Assembly (NCBI GenBank): GCA_963576735.1
Contig: OY755197.1
Span: forward strand, 3,236,501-3,300,500
Direction: 5' to 3'
Source of the DNA: Bedellia somnulentella
Lineage: Eukaryota > Arthropoda > Insecta > Lepidoptera > Bedelliidae
Length of the DNA stretch: 64,000 nucleotides
Below, one piece after another: positions 29,326-39,830 of this stretch. Numbering within the stretch: position 1 is the stretch's first letter; each line of letters opens with the position of its first letter. Position numbers and translations under genes: made by a program. A model generated the notes under the pieces. That model worked only from the letters and a program-made list of their open reading frames with translations, was not told where the DNA came from and searched no databases.

Positions 29326-29444
29326 TTATTCCATTTTAATCCACATTCGTGGATATCGTATTATATACTAAGTATAATGCAGAATCATTTCTTTAAACTT
29401 AAATTGATGGGAAAATCAACCATTCAAATATATTTGCCTTCTTT

Positions 29445-29694
29445 CTTTTTGCTGTGTAGTGTCGGCTTAGAATAACCCTACCCCATTTCTTCCGGTGGGT
29501 GAACGTAAAAGGCGACTAACGGTATTAGGGCTTTTAAGAGATTTTTGGACGATACGGTTGGAGACCCATCACCAACAACCTTTATTCCACCATCTTTTTC
29601 CCACGCAACTTCCAAAAGTAGCTGAGGAATTTCTGATTCCTTAGCTCTGGCTACCCCTTCAAGGGATTCATAGCCGTGAGTATATGTATGTATG
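29445..29694 (+). mobile_element. SINE-A, full length with target duplication
   Basis: GCTGTGTAGTGTCGGC at 29451. TTGCCTTCTTT lies at 29434-29444 and 29695-29705; six extra bases precede the module. Confidence 0.9.
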
Positions 29695-29986
29695 TTGCCT
29701 TCTTTTAAGTGCCTAAGAAAAAACGATAGAAAAGAGTGTTTCTTCCAAATTTTCTTGCTAAAACACTGATTTATTCTCTAAAGAATTGAGATTATATAGT
29801 TATATTTTAAAACTCCATTACAGTATCAGTGTTCTGAAGAACTTCTTAAAACAGGAACTCTACTTCAACTATCCCTAAACTAGCTCAACTTGGCTAATGT
29901 TTTACTACAGAACATTATTATACTACCTGTTAAGATTTTCATAGCAGCTTACTGAGGAACTTCCGCCCTTCTCGACACATAGCTCA

Positions 29987-30249
29987 TACATACATACATA
30001 CAAACACTTACTCACGGCTATAAATCCCTTAACGGGGTAGCCAGAGCTTTAGAATGAAAAATTTCTCAGCCACTTTTGGAAGTTGATTGCGGAAAAGCTA
30101 TCGGCGTGTAGTGTCGGCTTAGAATAACATTACCCCATTTCTACCGGTGGGTGATCGTAAGAGGCGACTAAGGGTATAGGGGCTTGTTAAGTGAGTTTTC
30201 AGCGATATGGTTGGAGACCTGTCGCTAAAAACATTTATTTATTATTACC
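29987..30249. mobile_element. SINE-A with inverted 5' half (twin priming)
   Basis: Bases 29987-30098 are the 3' half in minus orientation (tail to CTTTTCC). Bases 30103-30249 are the 5' half in plus orientation (GTGTAGTGTCGGC to TTATTACCA). In intact SINE-A the two breakpoints, TTTACCA and CTTTTCC, are adjacent. Flanks ACACATAGCTCA (29975-29986) and ACACATAGATCA (30250-30261) match at 11 of 12, fitting one insertion event. Confidence 0.88.
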
Positions 30250-30384
30250 ACACATAGATCACTTGCTCTATAATATGTTTGCTATAATTATTTACTCTCG
30301 ACTATAAATTAAGGCTTGAACGTTTGAGCTGAACGTATGAAGAATAAATAATCATCTATGATAATACTGATGGCTCTAAATGAA

Positions 30385-30450
30385 ACTAGAGAGGTATGAT
30401 AGGATCTTACAGAATGAGATTGCTAATCTCTGCCTACCTAATGGGATTAT
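30385..30450 (+). mobile_element. LINE-R 3' fragment, degenerate
   Basis: ACTAGAGAGGTATGATAGGA and ATCTCTGCCTACCTAATGGG. Confidence 0.6.
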
Positions 30451-30478
30451 GTATCATTTTTATTATTAGTAACAATAA

Positions 30479-30727
30479 TTGCCGTGTAGTGCCGGCTTAG
30501 AATATCGCTACCCCTTTCTACCCACGGGTGTCGTAAGAGGCGACTGAGGGTATTGGGGCTTTTTATTGGATTTTTGGGCGATGCGGTTGGAGACCCATCA
30601 CCAAAAACCTTTATTTTTACCATCTTTTCCCCACTCATCTTCCAAAAGTGGCTGAGGAATTTATAATTCCTTAGCTCTGGCTACACCTTCTAGGGAATTA
30701 CAGCCGTGAGTATATGTATGTATGTAT
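30479..30727 (+). mobile_element. SINE-A, full length with target duplication
   Basis: GCCGTGTAGTGCCGGC to GTGAGTATATGTATG. GTAACAATAA lies at 30469-30478 and 30728-30737. Confidence 0.9.
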
Positions 30728-30737
30728 GTAACAATAA

Positions 30738-31083
30738 GTCAAATCCATATCTCTTAACTTTATCGATAAAACAACTTCGCAATGATTAAAAGTATCGTTA
30801 ACTTAACAAAACTTGCTTCTTCCAAAGTTGAAACAGTATCCAGAAATTTTGAAAACAGCAAAAGAATTTTCTAGAAACTTCTTACTTTGTCATAAACTTG
30901 ATGCCGACAGATAAACCTTGTTAGGGGACTATAAATATACTTTTATTTATCTCGCTTTTAGATATAATCTTTTATCAATAAAAGCTGTAACAACTTTTGC
31001 TAAACTAATTAAATTAAGTGTGCCACGTGAATGTAGAAACATAAAAAAGGTAACACTAATCAGCAATCTCAAACTAAGGGATT
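30738..31083. other. AT-rich stretch, nothing recognised
   Basis: No gene or repeat was recognised. Confidence 0.4.
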
Positions 31084-31196
31084 GGTACTAATACTTCTAA
31101 AAATCACGTGACATTATGATCATGGTATTAATACTTCTAAAAATCACGTGACATTATGATCATGGTACTAATACTTCTAAAATCATATGACATGGT
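31084..31196 (+). repeat. 40-bp tandem repeat, three copies
   Basis: GGTACTAATACTTCTAAAAA and TCACGTGACATTATGATCAT repeated; the third copy is shortened. The unit equals an antisense SINE-B 3' segment (compare GGTACTAATACTTCTGAACA at 35164), so a SINE-B scrap was amplified. Confidence 0.85.
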
Positions 31197-31432
31197 GCTG
31201 TGTAGTGTCGGCTTAGAATAGCACTACCCCATTTCTTCCGGTGGGTGAACGTAAGAGGCGACTAACGGTATTGGGGCTTTTAAGGGATTTTTGGGCGATG
31301 CGATTGGAGACCCATCACCAACAACCTTTATTTTACCATCTTTTTCCCACTCACATTTCCAAAAGTGGCTGAGGAATTTCTGATTCCTTAGCTCTGGTTA
31401 CCCTTTCTATGAATTTAGAGCCGTGAGTATAT
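31197..31432 (+). mobile_element. SINE-A, full length
   Basis: GCTGTGTAGTGTCGGC to CCGTGAGTATATT; the TATG tail is decayed. Confidence 0.87.
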
Positions 31433-31442
31433 TTTTTATTTT

Positions 31443-31492
31443 ATACATACATACATATACTCACGGCTATTAACCCCTAGAAGGGGAAGCCT
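31443..31492 (-). mobile_element. SINE-A, 3' end only
   Basis: CATACATACATATACTCACG and CCCCTAGAAGGGGAAGCC; a 50-bp, strongly 5'-truncated copy, tail to tail with the previous one. Confidence 0.75.
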
Positions 31493-31512
31493 ATGTACGT
31501 ATATATGTATAT

Positions 31513-31683
31513 ATGGTGTTCAAAGAACCCACGTTTTGTTTGGACAGTGTTTTCACGTTTCTTGCGAATACACTGTCACATGTCTAGTTGTAACTTAGCC
31601 ATGTGGGTTTTCTTACGATTTTTAAGGCCCGATTTGGGATTTGAACGATAAACGGCGATGTACCCACTGAGATATCATAGCTC
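31513..31683 (-). mobile_element. SINE-B, diverged fragment
   Basis: GGTGTTCAAAGAACCCACG, GAATACACTGTCACATGTC and TACCCACTGAGATATCAT (head). Confidence 0.7.
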
Positions 31684-31721
31684 CTTCAATACTGCCGCAA
31701 TAATGGTCAGAGAAAAGATAC

Positions 31722-31779
31722 TTCGGTATAAGCCCGATTGGGATTGGGTCTGATCTACTCACTGAGCTATCACGGTACA
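31722..31779 (-). mobile_element. SINE-B head fragment
   Basis: GTATAAGCCCGATTGGGATT and CTCACTGAGCTATCACGG match the tRNA head only. Confidence 0.55.
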
Positions 31780-31804
31780 CAGTACATGAAAGTGTATATA
31801 ATGT

Positions 31805-32165
31805 AATTTAAATCTTTTTGTTCATGAAAACCTCATGTGGGGTTTGTTACTAATAAATAAAGAATAAATAAAGGAAAGGAAAATTTCGACTAAGGCGGGA
31901 ATCCGGGACAAAATATGTGATAGTTTGGTGTTTTCAACATTTGCATTCTATCGGAAAAGGTAGACAAGTGTCCTTCCGAATTAGTAAAAATTCGGAGGTA
32001 GAAAACGCAAACACTACTTAAACGTGTAGAAATAAAGGATAGAAGAATTTCGCGCTGGCAGCCATTGACACGGTAGCTCAATTGGTAGAGCGAAGGGGGC
32101 GTATACCCAAGGTCGCGGGTTCGATTCCCGCCTGCGTCGAAATTATTCTTTCCTTTATTTATTCT
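31805..32165. repeat. Two satellite T pieces in opposite orientation
   Basis: 31805-31905 matches the array in its plus-strand reading (TTGTTCATGAAAACCTCATG). 31925-32165 is the reverse reading (CAACATTTGCATTCTATC to CTTTATTTATTC) and ends in a tRNA-like sequence. It shows that satellite T units are dispersed as well as tandem. Confidence 0.82.
32066..32139 (+). pseudogene. tRNA-like sequence of satellite T
   Basis: GACACGGTAGCTCAATTGG, TAGAGC, then GCGGGTTCGATTCCCGC. Here the D-arm reads TTGGTAGAGC, the normal tRNA form, so this copy may lie closer to the ancestor. The anticodon arm (AAGGGGGCGTATACCCAA) is still irregular. Confidence 0.65.
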
Positions 32166-32369
32166 TTATTTATGTATAATAAGTCTTTACCTATGAAATT
32201 GCCGTTCTGCAGTACTGGCCATTTCAAATCAAAATAATTTTCGTTTGACTAAGAATTCTAATTTCAAATTAATTTTATTTTAAAAACATGGAATTCTTTT
32301 TCCAAAAGTAGTCATTTGTTTATTGATTAGTGTTACGTTTTCATCGCATTTCAATCTTTTTTGTCATCA

Positions 32370-32460
32370 TGGATACGTTAAAAATTCGAGTAATTATGGA
32401 ATATGAGTACCGTCGTGGCAGCAACGCGGCACAAGCGGCACGCAACACTAAAATCGTTTG
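32370..32460 (+). pseudogene. mariner transposase N-terminus fragment
   Basis: LKIRVIMEYEYRRGSNAAQA followed by ARN resembles the start of mariner transposases in which IRVIMEYEFRRG and ETARNI precede the helix-turn-helix. The frame then degenerates. The next expected part appears at 33700, beyond a ~1.2-kb block containing SINE-B. Confidence 0.6.
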
Positions 32461-32698
32461 CAATAGAATCCAACAATCATGTAAACAAATATGGCGGACT
32501 GACATTGACAGCGTATTGTTTATGCCCATAGTGATGTCATAGTGTTCTAATTTAATTTTAATTAAATTTATTTTTCTTTTTATTTTAATTTTAAGTCATA
32601 GACTATGGACCGTAGTTGGATAGTTACTAAAATTAAACTGACTAAATAGATTAACATATAAAATAAAACTGATTATATATAAAAAATGTTTTTATTAA

Positions 32699-33073
32699 CA
32701 TAACATAACATAAACGTTCACGCCGTTTATCCCCGAAGGGGTTGGCAGAGGTACCAATACTCCTGAACTCACATGGCAAGCGCCATCTAGTTTCCAGAGA
32801 AGGTACCCACGTTTTGCTTAGACAGTGTACTCACGTGATAGGGGGCAGGCCTATCGCCGTTTTGTACGAATACACTGTCACATGACTAAGTACAACTCAG
32901 CCATGTGGGTTTCCTCACGATGTTTTCCCTCACCGTTAGCAACCATGATAAATTAACCACACATATGACTTTAGAAAAGACAAATTGGTGTAGGCCCGTC
33001 CCAGGATTGGAACTCACGCCCTTCTGTTTTTCGGGCGGGTGTTCTACCCACTGGACTATCATGTCGCTTTTTA
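32699..33073 (-). mobile_element. SINE-B, subfamily 1, full length
   Basis: Nearly identical to 2983-3363. Tail AACATAACATAAC, 3' module TTTATCCCCGAAGGGGTTG, head ending GGACTATCATGTCGC. TTTTTATTAA flanks both sides (32689-32698, 33074-33083), but this duplication is low in complexity. Confidence 0.9.
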
Positions 33074-33084
33074 TTTTTATTAAA

Positions 33085-33330
33085 CAAATTTAAATCTTCG
33101 TCTTCGTCATCATCACTATCAGAAGTGTCGCCGGTGACCGTAATTATAAATGGAACCACTGTGTCATCGCTTGCCGTGTCTAAAATGTCTAGCCAAATCT
33201 TAAAGCAAAACAAAAGTCCAAAATGAGAATGCAAAGTCGTAGAAATCGGAAACAGAAAACACTAATGCACAGCGAACCCACAGAACTGTGAATGACTGTG
33301 AATGACAATTCAAACAAAATGGCCACCTGT
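33085..33330 (-). other. Acidic open frame beside SINE-B, unknown
   Basis: A minus-strand frame with TASDDTVVPFIITVTGDTSD and a run of D and E residues. Such acidic N-terminal stretches occur in some transposases, but nothing here identifies a family. Confidence 0.3.
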
Positions 33331-33699
33331 CAATTTTTAAAAACTAACCATTATTTTTATGGCTTAGAATACCATTTCATTTTTCAGATTCAAAAAAATT
33401 ATTGTATTCAAATAATATTAAATTAAAAATAAAAGATAACTTCAGATTACTAACAACACTAACTTTTCAATGACTTATAGAGTTCGATGAGTAAAAAACT
33501 AAGATGACAGCTTGTCAAATACTTCGAAATTTTTACGTTGCAAATATTTTAACAAATTTAACTTATAAATACATGTTCAATCGTGTTGAAGATAATGTGA
33601 AAACAATGGTGCGTTCGTTGAAATCAGACTATGTTCATAATTGATCGTCGAATGTATGTGATTACGGAGTAATCGTGACAATTTGGTTTGTTTACATGA

Positions 33700-33836
33700 T
33701 TGTTGGATTCTATTGCAAACGACGTTACAAACCAACGCACCGCCTGTTATTGGTTTGCTCGCTTCCGTTCTGGAAATTTCGACCTGAAAAATGAACCTCG
33801 TGGTCGTCCGAAGACTTTGGTCGACAATGACGAATT
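33700..33836 (+). pseudogene. mariner transposase, helix-turn-helix fragment
   Basis: NQRTACYWFARFRSGNFDLK, NEPRGRPKTLVDNDEL: the second half of a mariner DNA-binding region (usual form WF-FRSGNFDL-RGRP-DNEEL). It is cut at 33836 by a 5'-truncated SINE-A. It could be the continuation of 32370-32460. Confidence 0.78.
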
Positions 33837-34000
33837 ATTGGGGCTTTTAAAGGATATTTGGCCGTTGCGGTTGGAGATCCTTTATTTTACCATCTTTTCC
33901 CCACTCACATTTTTAAAAGTGGCTGAGGAATTTCTAATTCCTTAGCTCTGGCTACCCCTTATAACGATTTTTAGCCGTGAGTATATGTATGTATGTATGT
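33837..34000 (+). mobile_element. SINE-A, 5'-truncated
   Basis: Starts at ATTGGGGCTTTTAAAGG and runs to the TATG tail. It lies directly against the mariner fragment. Confidence 0.85.
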
Positions 34001-35111
34001 TTTTTTTGTGGCGGCGTCCGTCTTATTAGCCATCTTGAGTGTGTTAGCCATGAGCTAGTCCTCGATACGAATATTTCAGGTTACTGTTGGTGGTAAGCAA
34101 CCAAAACTGTTCAATATATTTTTCGCCTATAAAAAACGGGTTTTTCTCTTCATTGTTCTTTTTATGAAAAATCACGAGGATTAGTAATTTCAGAATTAGA
34201 AATAAGGTTGATCTACCAAGTCATTCTGAATAATTGTTAGTATAAATATAAATATAAAAATAGTTGGGAACTTACATCTAAAGTCATAATTTTATTGAAC
34301 TACTAGGATCAAAAAATATTATATTAATTAAATAATAATAACAAGTCATTCCACCACAAATTAAATAATTCTGAAAAACATTTCGAATCTTTTTACTTTC
34401 AACTTCTGTTCTTTGTTCAATAATACAAATATCTAAACAATAAAACAGTGAAAATAAATTGAAATAGTGGAGGCAAAAAACAGGGTCAGGTCACCTCAAA
34501 CTCGACTGGCATGGCGCCAAATATTTTAATTAAGATATCAATCAACCGTCTTGAATTCCCCTCTAAAGGGTTAACTATCACTACTCAGCTAGTAGACATA
34601 TAAGTTAGGAAAAATAGTAAAAGAATATCTACGATTTTATTACAGCCCTTTTGATGTCTCAACCGTAGGCACTATCTAGCATTATGGAGATTTAGTCATA
34701 GTCTCCCGAGCTGGCTATAAGCAAATGAGCAAAAATTAACAACTACTACCGTGAGAGTAGTCTAGAGTGACTGTTAAATGCCTTGAAAATCTAGGAAATA
34801 TAATATATAAAACAAACTGATATACATTCAAAAACGATATAGTGAGAGATTAATAAGTTAGTTATTACATATTATATTTAACACCGAACTATCTCTACAT
34901 CGAATCGAATTCTACAAGATTCGTTATACTATTTTGCTATTTTTTCAGGTAGAGCCGATACCAAAATATCAAATCAGCGAAATTACACATGTTTACTTAT
35001 TTAAAGGAGGTGTTCTTGAATTTAAAAAAAACACCGCAATCCAGACTACAAAAAGTTGATTTACCACATGAGAACTTTTAAATTTAACCATAAACATAAA
35101 TTTATTTTTTT
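34001..35111. other. AT-rich stretch of 1.1 kb, nothing recognised
   Basis: No gene, repeat boundary or inverted ends were recognised. Confidence 0.4.
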
Positions 35112-35474
35112 AACATAACATAACATAAACGTTCACGCCGAATATCCCCGAAGGGGTTGGCAGAGGTACTAATACTTCTGAACATCACGTGGCTTTGTCA
35201 CCTGGTGTTCAGAGTACCCACGTTTTGCATGGACAGTGTACTCACGTGATAGGGGGCAGGCCTATCGCCGTTTTGTACGAATACACTGTCACATGACTTA
35301 GTACAACTCAGCCATGTGAGTTTCCTCACGATGTTTTCCCTCACTGTTAACAACCATGATAAATTAACCACACATATGTCTTTAGAAAAGACAAATTGGT
35401 GTAGGCCCGACCCAGGATTTGAACACTAGTCGTTTGCACGATAACCGAGTGTTCTACCCACTGGGCTATCACGG
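35112..35474 (-). mobile_element. SINE-B, subfamily 2, full length
   Basis: AACATAACATAAACGTTCAC to CACTGGGCTATCACGG; a T-rich string on both sides may be the target duplication. Confidence 0.9.
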
Positions 35475-36063
35475 TTTTTTTAAGCAAGGTGCTATTGCTA
35501 ATACTTCACAAGTTTAGATTGGCCGTTTTAGCTGAATTTATTGCCATGTAAAAATGCAACTAACATAGTATTTAGAAAAAAGTATAACATCATTCAATTA
35601 ATAGCAGCATTTAAAGACAACGTTTTCTAACTATTAAAGTCGATCGACAAAGGTAATTAATAAAAAAAGAATGAATAATCTTAAGCTAAAATTGTTTCTA
35701 CTAAATAGAAACAGCCCTTTACATGGCAACAAAGTTATAACTAAGAAAAATAGGGTATTTTTACGAGGCACCAAGGTGCGCCAACTATGTATTGTAACAA
35801 TATGTAAATTTATCATTTCTAAAATAAGTCTCCGTGTTGAGTAGTCTGTAAACCACTTAACGAAGAACTCTTAAAGTATTAATTTGAAGTTGACACTGAG
35901 TTCCGAAACGTTGGTTGATTAGTTTCATAAACTTTGAGTAGTTTTCCGTTCGAGAAGGTGACGCCAGGATTATGTTATAGAACTGATATAGTTTGGTTTC
36001 GAAGGAAATTATTATTTTAATAAATGAAATGTTTAATAAATAATCAATATATATATATACATC
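35475..36063. other. AT-rich stretch, nothing recognised
   Basis: No gene or repeat was recognised. Confidence 0.4.
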
Positions 36064-36272
36064 CATACATACATATACTCACGGCCATAAATCCCAAAAA
36101 AAGTAGCCAGATATTAAGAGCTAGAAAATTATTGTAAAGTGAATGTTTTTGGTGATGGGTCTCCACCCGCATCACCAAAAACCACTTAAAATAGCCACAC
36201 ACCCTTACTCGCCTCTTACGTCACCTGTGGGTAGAAATGGGTAGTGGCATTCTTAGCCGGCAACAAACGGCC
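36064..36272 (-). mobile_element. SINE-A, diverged with internal deletion
   Basis: CATACATATACTCACGGCC to TTCTTAGCCGGCAACAAACG; about 40 bp of the hairpin region are missing. Confidence 0.78.
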
Positions 36273-36318
36273 ACGATACTTAGAATAAATATAAAGATTA
36301 TTGCTCATTATTATAAGC

Positions 36319-36572
36319 GCCGTTTAGTGTCGGCTTAGAATAGCACTACCCCGTTTCTACCGATGATGGGTGTAAGTAAGAGGTGACTAACGGAGTGGGG
36401 CTTTTAAGGGATTTTTAGGCGATTCGGTTGGAGACCCATCACCAACAACCTTTACTTTACCATCTACTCCCCACTCAATTTTCCAAAAGTGGCTGAGAAA
36501 TTTCTAATTCCTTAGCTCTGGCTACCCCTTCTAGGGATTTATAGCCGTGAGTATATATATGTATGAATGTAT
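36319..36572 (+). mobile_element. SINE-A, full length
   Basis: GCCGTTTAGTGTCGGC to GTGAGTATATATATGTATG. Confidence 0.85.
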
Positions 36573-36716
36573 TATTGCCCATCGCTGCAAACAAACCAAG
36601 TTTACAAGTTTACAAACGAGAAAGAAGCTTCGACAATGAAGAACTTCATACGCTGGGCATGTGTGTATACTCGATTACACATATTAGAATAATGAATGAT
36701 ATGAAATTAATAATGG

Positions 36717-36883
36717 TATGGGGCTATTTAAAGTGGTTTTTGGGCAATGCGGTTGGAGACCCATTACCGACGAAACTTTATTTCTACCATCTCGTTCCCT
36801 ATCAACTTACAAATGTGGCTGAGGAGTTTCTTGCTCTAAAGCTTTAGTTACCTCTTTTTGGAATTTATGGCCGTGAGTTTATA
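36717..36883 (+). mobile_element. SINE-A, 5'-truncated
   Basis: TATGGGGCTATTTAAAGTGG to ATGGCCGTGAGTTTATAC; older variant with GCTCTAAAGCTTTAG. Confidence 0.75.
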
Positions 36884-37545
36884 CAAATAAAAATAGTTTA
36901 TTCAAGAAAAGCGTACAAGTTAATTATAATGGTTTATAAACAAAAACTGTGCTTAACTTTACAGTGCAATTTGAAAGATAATTGCAGCCGAACTAGACGA
37001 TAGTCTGTGTTTCAGCATACAATTCACGTTATATAGTTCTTATCAAAGTTGTGTAGTTCTTATATTAGTGGCTTTAAAAGACAATATTTACAAATTTTAT
37101 CCTACAAAAATATATTCATATATAGTTAGAGCATGCAAATTTTAATTCATTATTAGGATGAAATATTATTTTATATTTAAATGAAATTAATATGATTCTG
37201 TGTGAGTATTTATTTGTATCTGTGAGTGTGTGTGTGTGTGTTAGTGTGTGTGTGTGTATTAATGTTTGTCTTTTACATCTTTTAAATTAGAATTTATGAA
37301 TTACATCCAGTAACATTTCACTATCATGGTATGAAAGTTTCAATAGCCAATCAATTACAATTTTCTTACATAGAAATTTATTCATTGAGTAAATATTGGT
37401 CAGCTTGTTGATCTTGTCATAAAGGTACGGCCCGAGAAATGGAAAGAATCGTCGTGAAAAAGTAGTCCTGATTTTATGTGATCTATTACAAACTGCATAA
37501 TTTCGACGCTTATCAAGTAGACTAGAATTATAGACCATGCATGTT
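36884..37545 (-). mobile_element. LINE fragment (CR1/Jockey group), 3' end
   Basis: Minus-strand 3' end: the last ~84 codons of an RT protein (37287-37538), a 3' UTR with a CA run (37203-37258 on the plus strand is TG-rich) and an AATAAACTATTTTTATTTG end at 36884. 5'-truncated. Confidence 0.6.
37287..37538 (-). pseudogene. LINE RT protein, C-terminal fragment
   Basis: Contains NSSLLDKRRNYAVCNRSHKI, RTTFSRRFFPFLGPYLYD and KKIVIDWLLK. The pattern of a basic R-T-x-F-x-R start, FFPFLGPxLYN and a final K-x-x-I-D-W-L-L is that of the C-termini of CR1/Jockey-group polyproteins. No catalytic part remains. Confidence 0.6.
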
Positions 37546-37751
37546 ATGTATGTAAGTTAATTTAAATATCGTCGAAACTTCGATAGCGCGATGTATTTAA
37601 TAATGGCATGACGAGTTTTGATGACGAGTGTGACGTTGATCATGATGTATTACGTGTTTCACTGTGGTTGGTGATATATCTCACACTATCCGCATTTTTA
37701 TTTATTCCGCGTAAGTAGTACAAAAGTAAAAGATATATCTGTCTAGACTCT

Positions 37752-37998
37752 TTAGTGCTTAGAATAGCACTACACCGTTTCTTACTGTGGGTGTACGTAA
37801 GAAACGACTAAGGGTATTAGGGCTTATTAATGGATTTTGGGTGATGCGGTTGGAGACCCATCACCAACAACCTTTATTTTATCATCTTTTCCCCATTTAA
37901 CTTCCAATAACTTCCAATAGTGGCGGAGGAATTTCTAACTCCTTAGCTCTCTAGGATGGCTGCCTCTGCTAGGGATTTATACCCGTGAGTGTATGACT
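37752..37998 (+). mobile_element. SINE-A, diverged
   Basis: TTTAGTGCTTAGAATAGCAC to ATACCCGTGAGTGTATG, with a short duplicated AACTTCCAATA. Confidence 0.8.
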
Positions 37999-38069
37999 GT
38001 GTTGGCCACCTAACTCTGCATCAGAGACAGACGCTTTCTCCAACTGAATTACTAAGGGTGTGATATACA

Positions 38070-38172
38070 TTTACAAATCCCTAGGAGGGTTAGCCGGAGC
38101 TTAAGAATAAGTAATTTCTAAACAAACTTTTTTTAAATTTGTATGGGTTATAGTGCTATTCTTAGCCGACAG
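38070..38172 (-). mobile_element. SINE-A, remnant of both ends
   Basis: AAATCCCTAGGAGGGTTAGC at one end, GTGCTATTCTTAGCCGACAG at the other; the middle is lost. Confidence 0.65.
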
Positions 38173-38506
38173 TACACATATCTAAGAAAAACTCAATATA
38201 ACAAAAGTTATACAAAGTTGCGTTTAGATTTCTGAAGAAAGTTTATTTTTGTTAGTACGCTCGGTTAATTCATAGAATTGCTAAGTAATATAGTTTACCA
38301 AAATACTGAACTTTGCAAACGAATAAATAAATGAGTTTCTTATGAAAACTCAACTTGAAATAGAAAATACACTGAAAGTATCAAAAGGAATTGTCTACAA
38401 GATTCATTATTTGCTCATTTATTTGCCGTTTTTATTAACATACTTTATTACTAGAACATGGTACCATTTCTTGTTAGTAATACGATTTCAAAAATATGTC
38501 TGTATG
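38173..38506. other. AT-rich stretch, nothing recognised
   Basis: No gene or repeat was recognised. Confidence 0.4.
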
Positions 38507-38516
38507 CACAACAATA

Positions 38517-38774
38517 CATACATATACATACATAAATATAGTCACGGCTATAAATCCCAAAAAAAATTAGCCAGAGCTTCAGAGCTACAAACTTCTCAGC
38601 CTCATTCGGAAGTTGATAGAGGGCAAGGTGGTAGAAATAAAGTATTATTGGAGATGGTTCTCATACCGCATCACCCAAAAACATCTTAAAAATGCCCCAT
38701 ACATTTAGTGGCCTATTACGACACCCGTGGGTAGAAATGGGTAGTGACATTCTAAGCCAGCACTACACGGCAAA
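38517..38774 (-). mobile_element. SINE-A, full length with target duplication
   Basis: CACAACAATA lies at 38507-38516 and 38775-38784. It carries the older CTTCAGAGCTACAAAC middle, so even this older variant has kept its duplication. Confidence 0.85.
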
Positions 38775-38784
38775 CACAACAATA

Positions 38785-39111
38785 ATACCCGAATATTTCT
38801 ATTTATTTATAAACAATCAAAACAACGAAAAATTTAATTTCTTTTTGTTTAAAAGTAAATTGTTATAATTTTCCCACTATAATAGAGTAGCGTTATTCTA
38901 AGCAAACGCTACACGATGGCAACTAAGTACAGTTAGTATGAACGGTTATAATACCCCATACAGTTTAATGTTTAATCACTCCATTTGTCAGCAACTGATG
39001 GTTTAATCTTCGTCACCCGCTTTGTTGAAAGCCTAGTTTTAATGTCACGTGTTCTAAGCCTGTCAGTGGGGCTGAGGGTATTTATAGTACGCGGTTAGGA
39101 TATGTGATTGT
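38785..39111. other. AT-rich stretch with a SINE-A scrap
   Basis: TAGCGTTATTCTAAGCAAAC at 38889-38908 looks like an antisense SINE-A 5' module. Nothing else was recognised. Confidence 0.4.
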
Positions 39112-39541
39112 GTGAGAAATTGTGTTATTCTTGACAATCGAGATGTAATAAATATTGTTGTAAAACAATGTGAAAAAGGAATGTTACGTTGGTTTGTTGA
39201 AAAAGAGGATAACATTTTGTTGACCGAGCCAATGTGGATGATTGTGCCAAATCAAATAGAGAATGTAGGAAAAAGTATGTATGATAAAAGACAGCATCAA
39301 AAATATTGTGAAAGACAAACACAATTTAGTAGCTTTTAATGTGTCTGGAATAATTGTTATTTGTAGCGGGTGACCACAGAGGACACATTTGGGCCAATGA
39401 AAGTGTGCTTATAAAGATATTAATGTATTAAAATATTGATGAATGTAAACGACGGTAGAGAGGTTTTACAAGTCTACGAAGTGGCGATCGATTGTCTCTG
39501 CCTACCCCAATGGGAACAAATGGCGTGCGTATATGTATGTT
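39112..39541 (+). mobile_element. LINE-R 3' fragment, C-terminal domain to tail
   Basis: A plus-strand relative: CEKGMLRWF is preserved (39165-39200), matching EKGMLRWFGH of LINE-R. Further on come AGTGGCGATCGATTG, CTGCCTACCCCAATGGG and a GGCGTGCGTATATG tail. The coding part between is rearranged. Confidence 0.75.
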
Positions 39542-39691
39542 TGTAATGTTTGCCTAAAGTAACAGAATTTTTTTTTCTATATATTGCTTTCCAATAAAAA
39601 AATAATTTCAATATGACTGAATATTTGCATTGAATGAACTAAACTCTAATCAATTCGCCTATCGCAAGTCGTGTCGTCAACTGTAAACCTG

Positions 39692-39830
39692 CCCGGGTAG
39701 CATGAGTTGTCATCTGAGAAGTGAGAGCCATGTCAGAAAGCATCTCAGTTAGCCAACCTATGTCATTTTTGCGAGCATGAGCGTCAATATGACAGACGGA
39801 TGAGATCTGAGAGCCCTGTCACCGAATCGA
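39692..39830 (+). repeat. Left terminal and subterminal repeats of the 2.7-kb transposon
   Basis: GGGTAGCATGAG, TCTGAGAAGTGAGAGCCATG, GCATCTCAG and GCGAGCATGAGCG; inverted versions occur at 42200-42406. Confidence 0.7.

Noticed and set aside
37201..37260. TG run as a regulatory Z-DNA element
   Set aside because: A simple microsatellite in a LINE 3' UTR; nothing supports a regulatory role.
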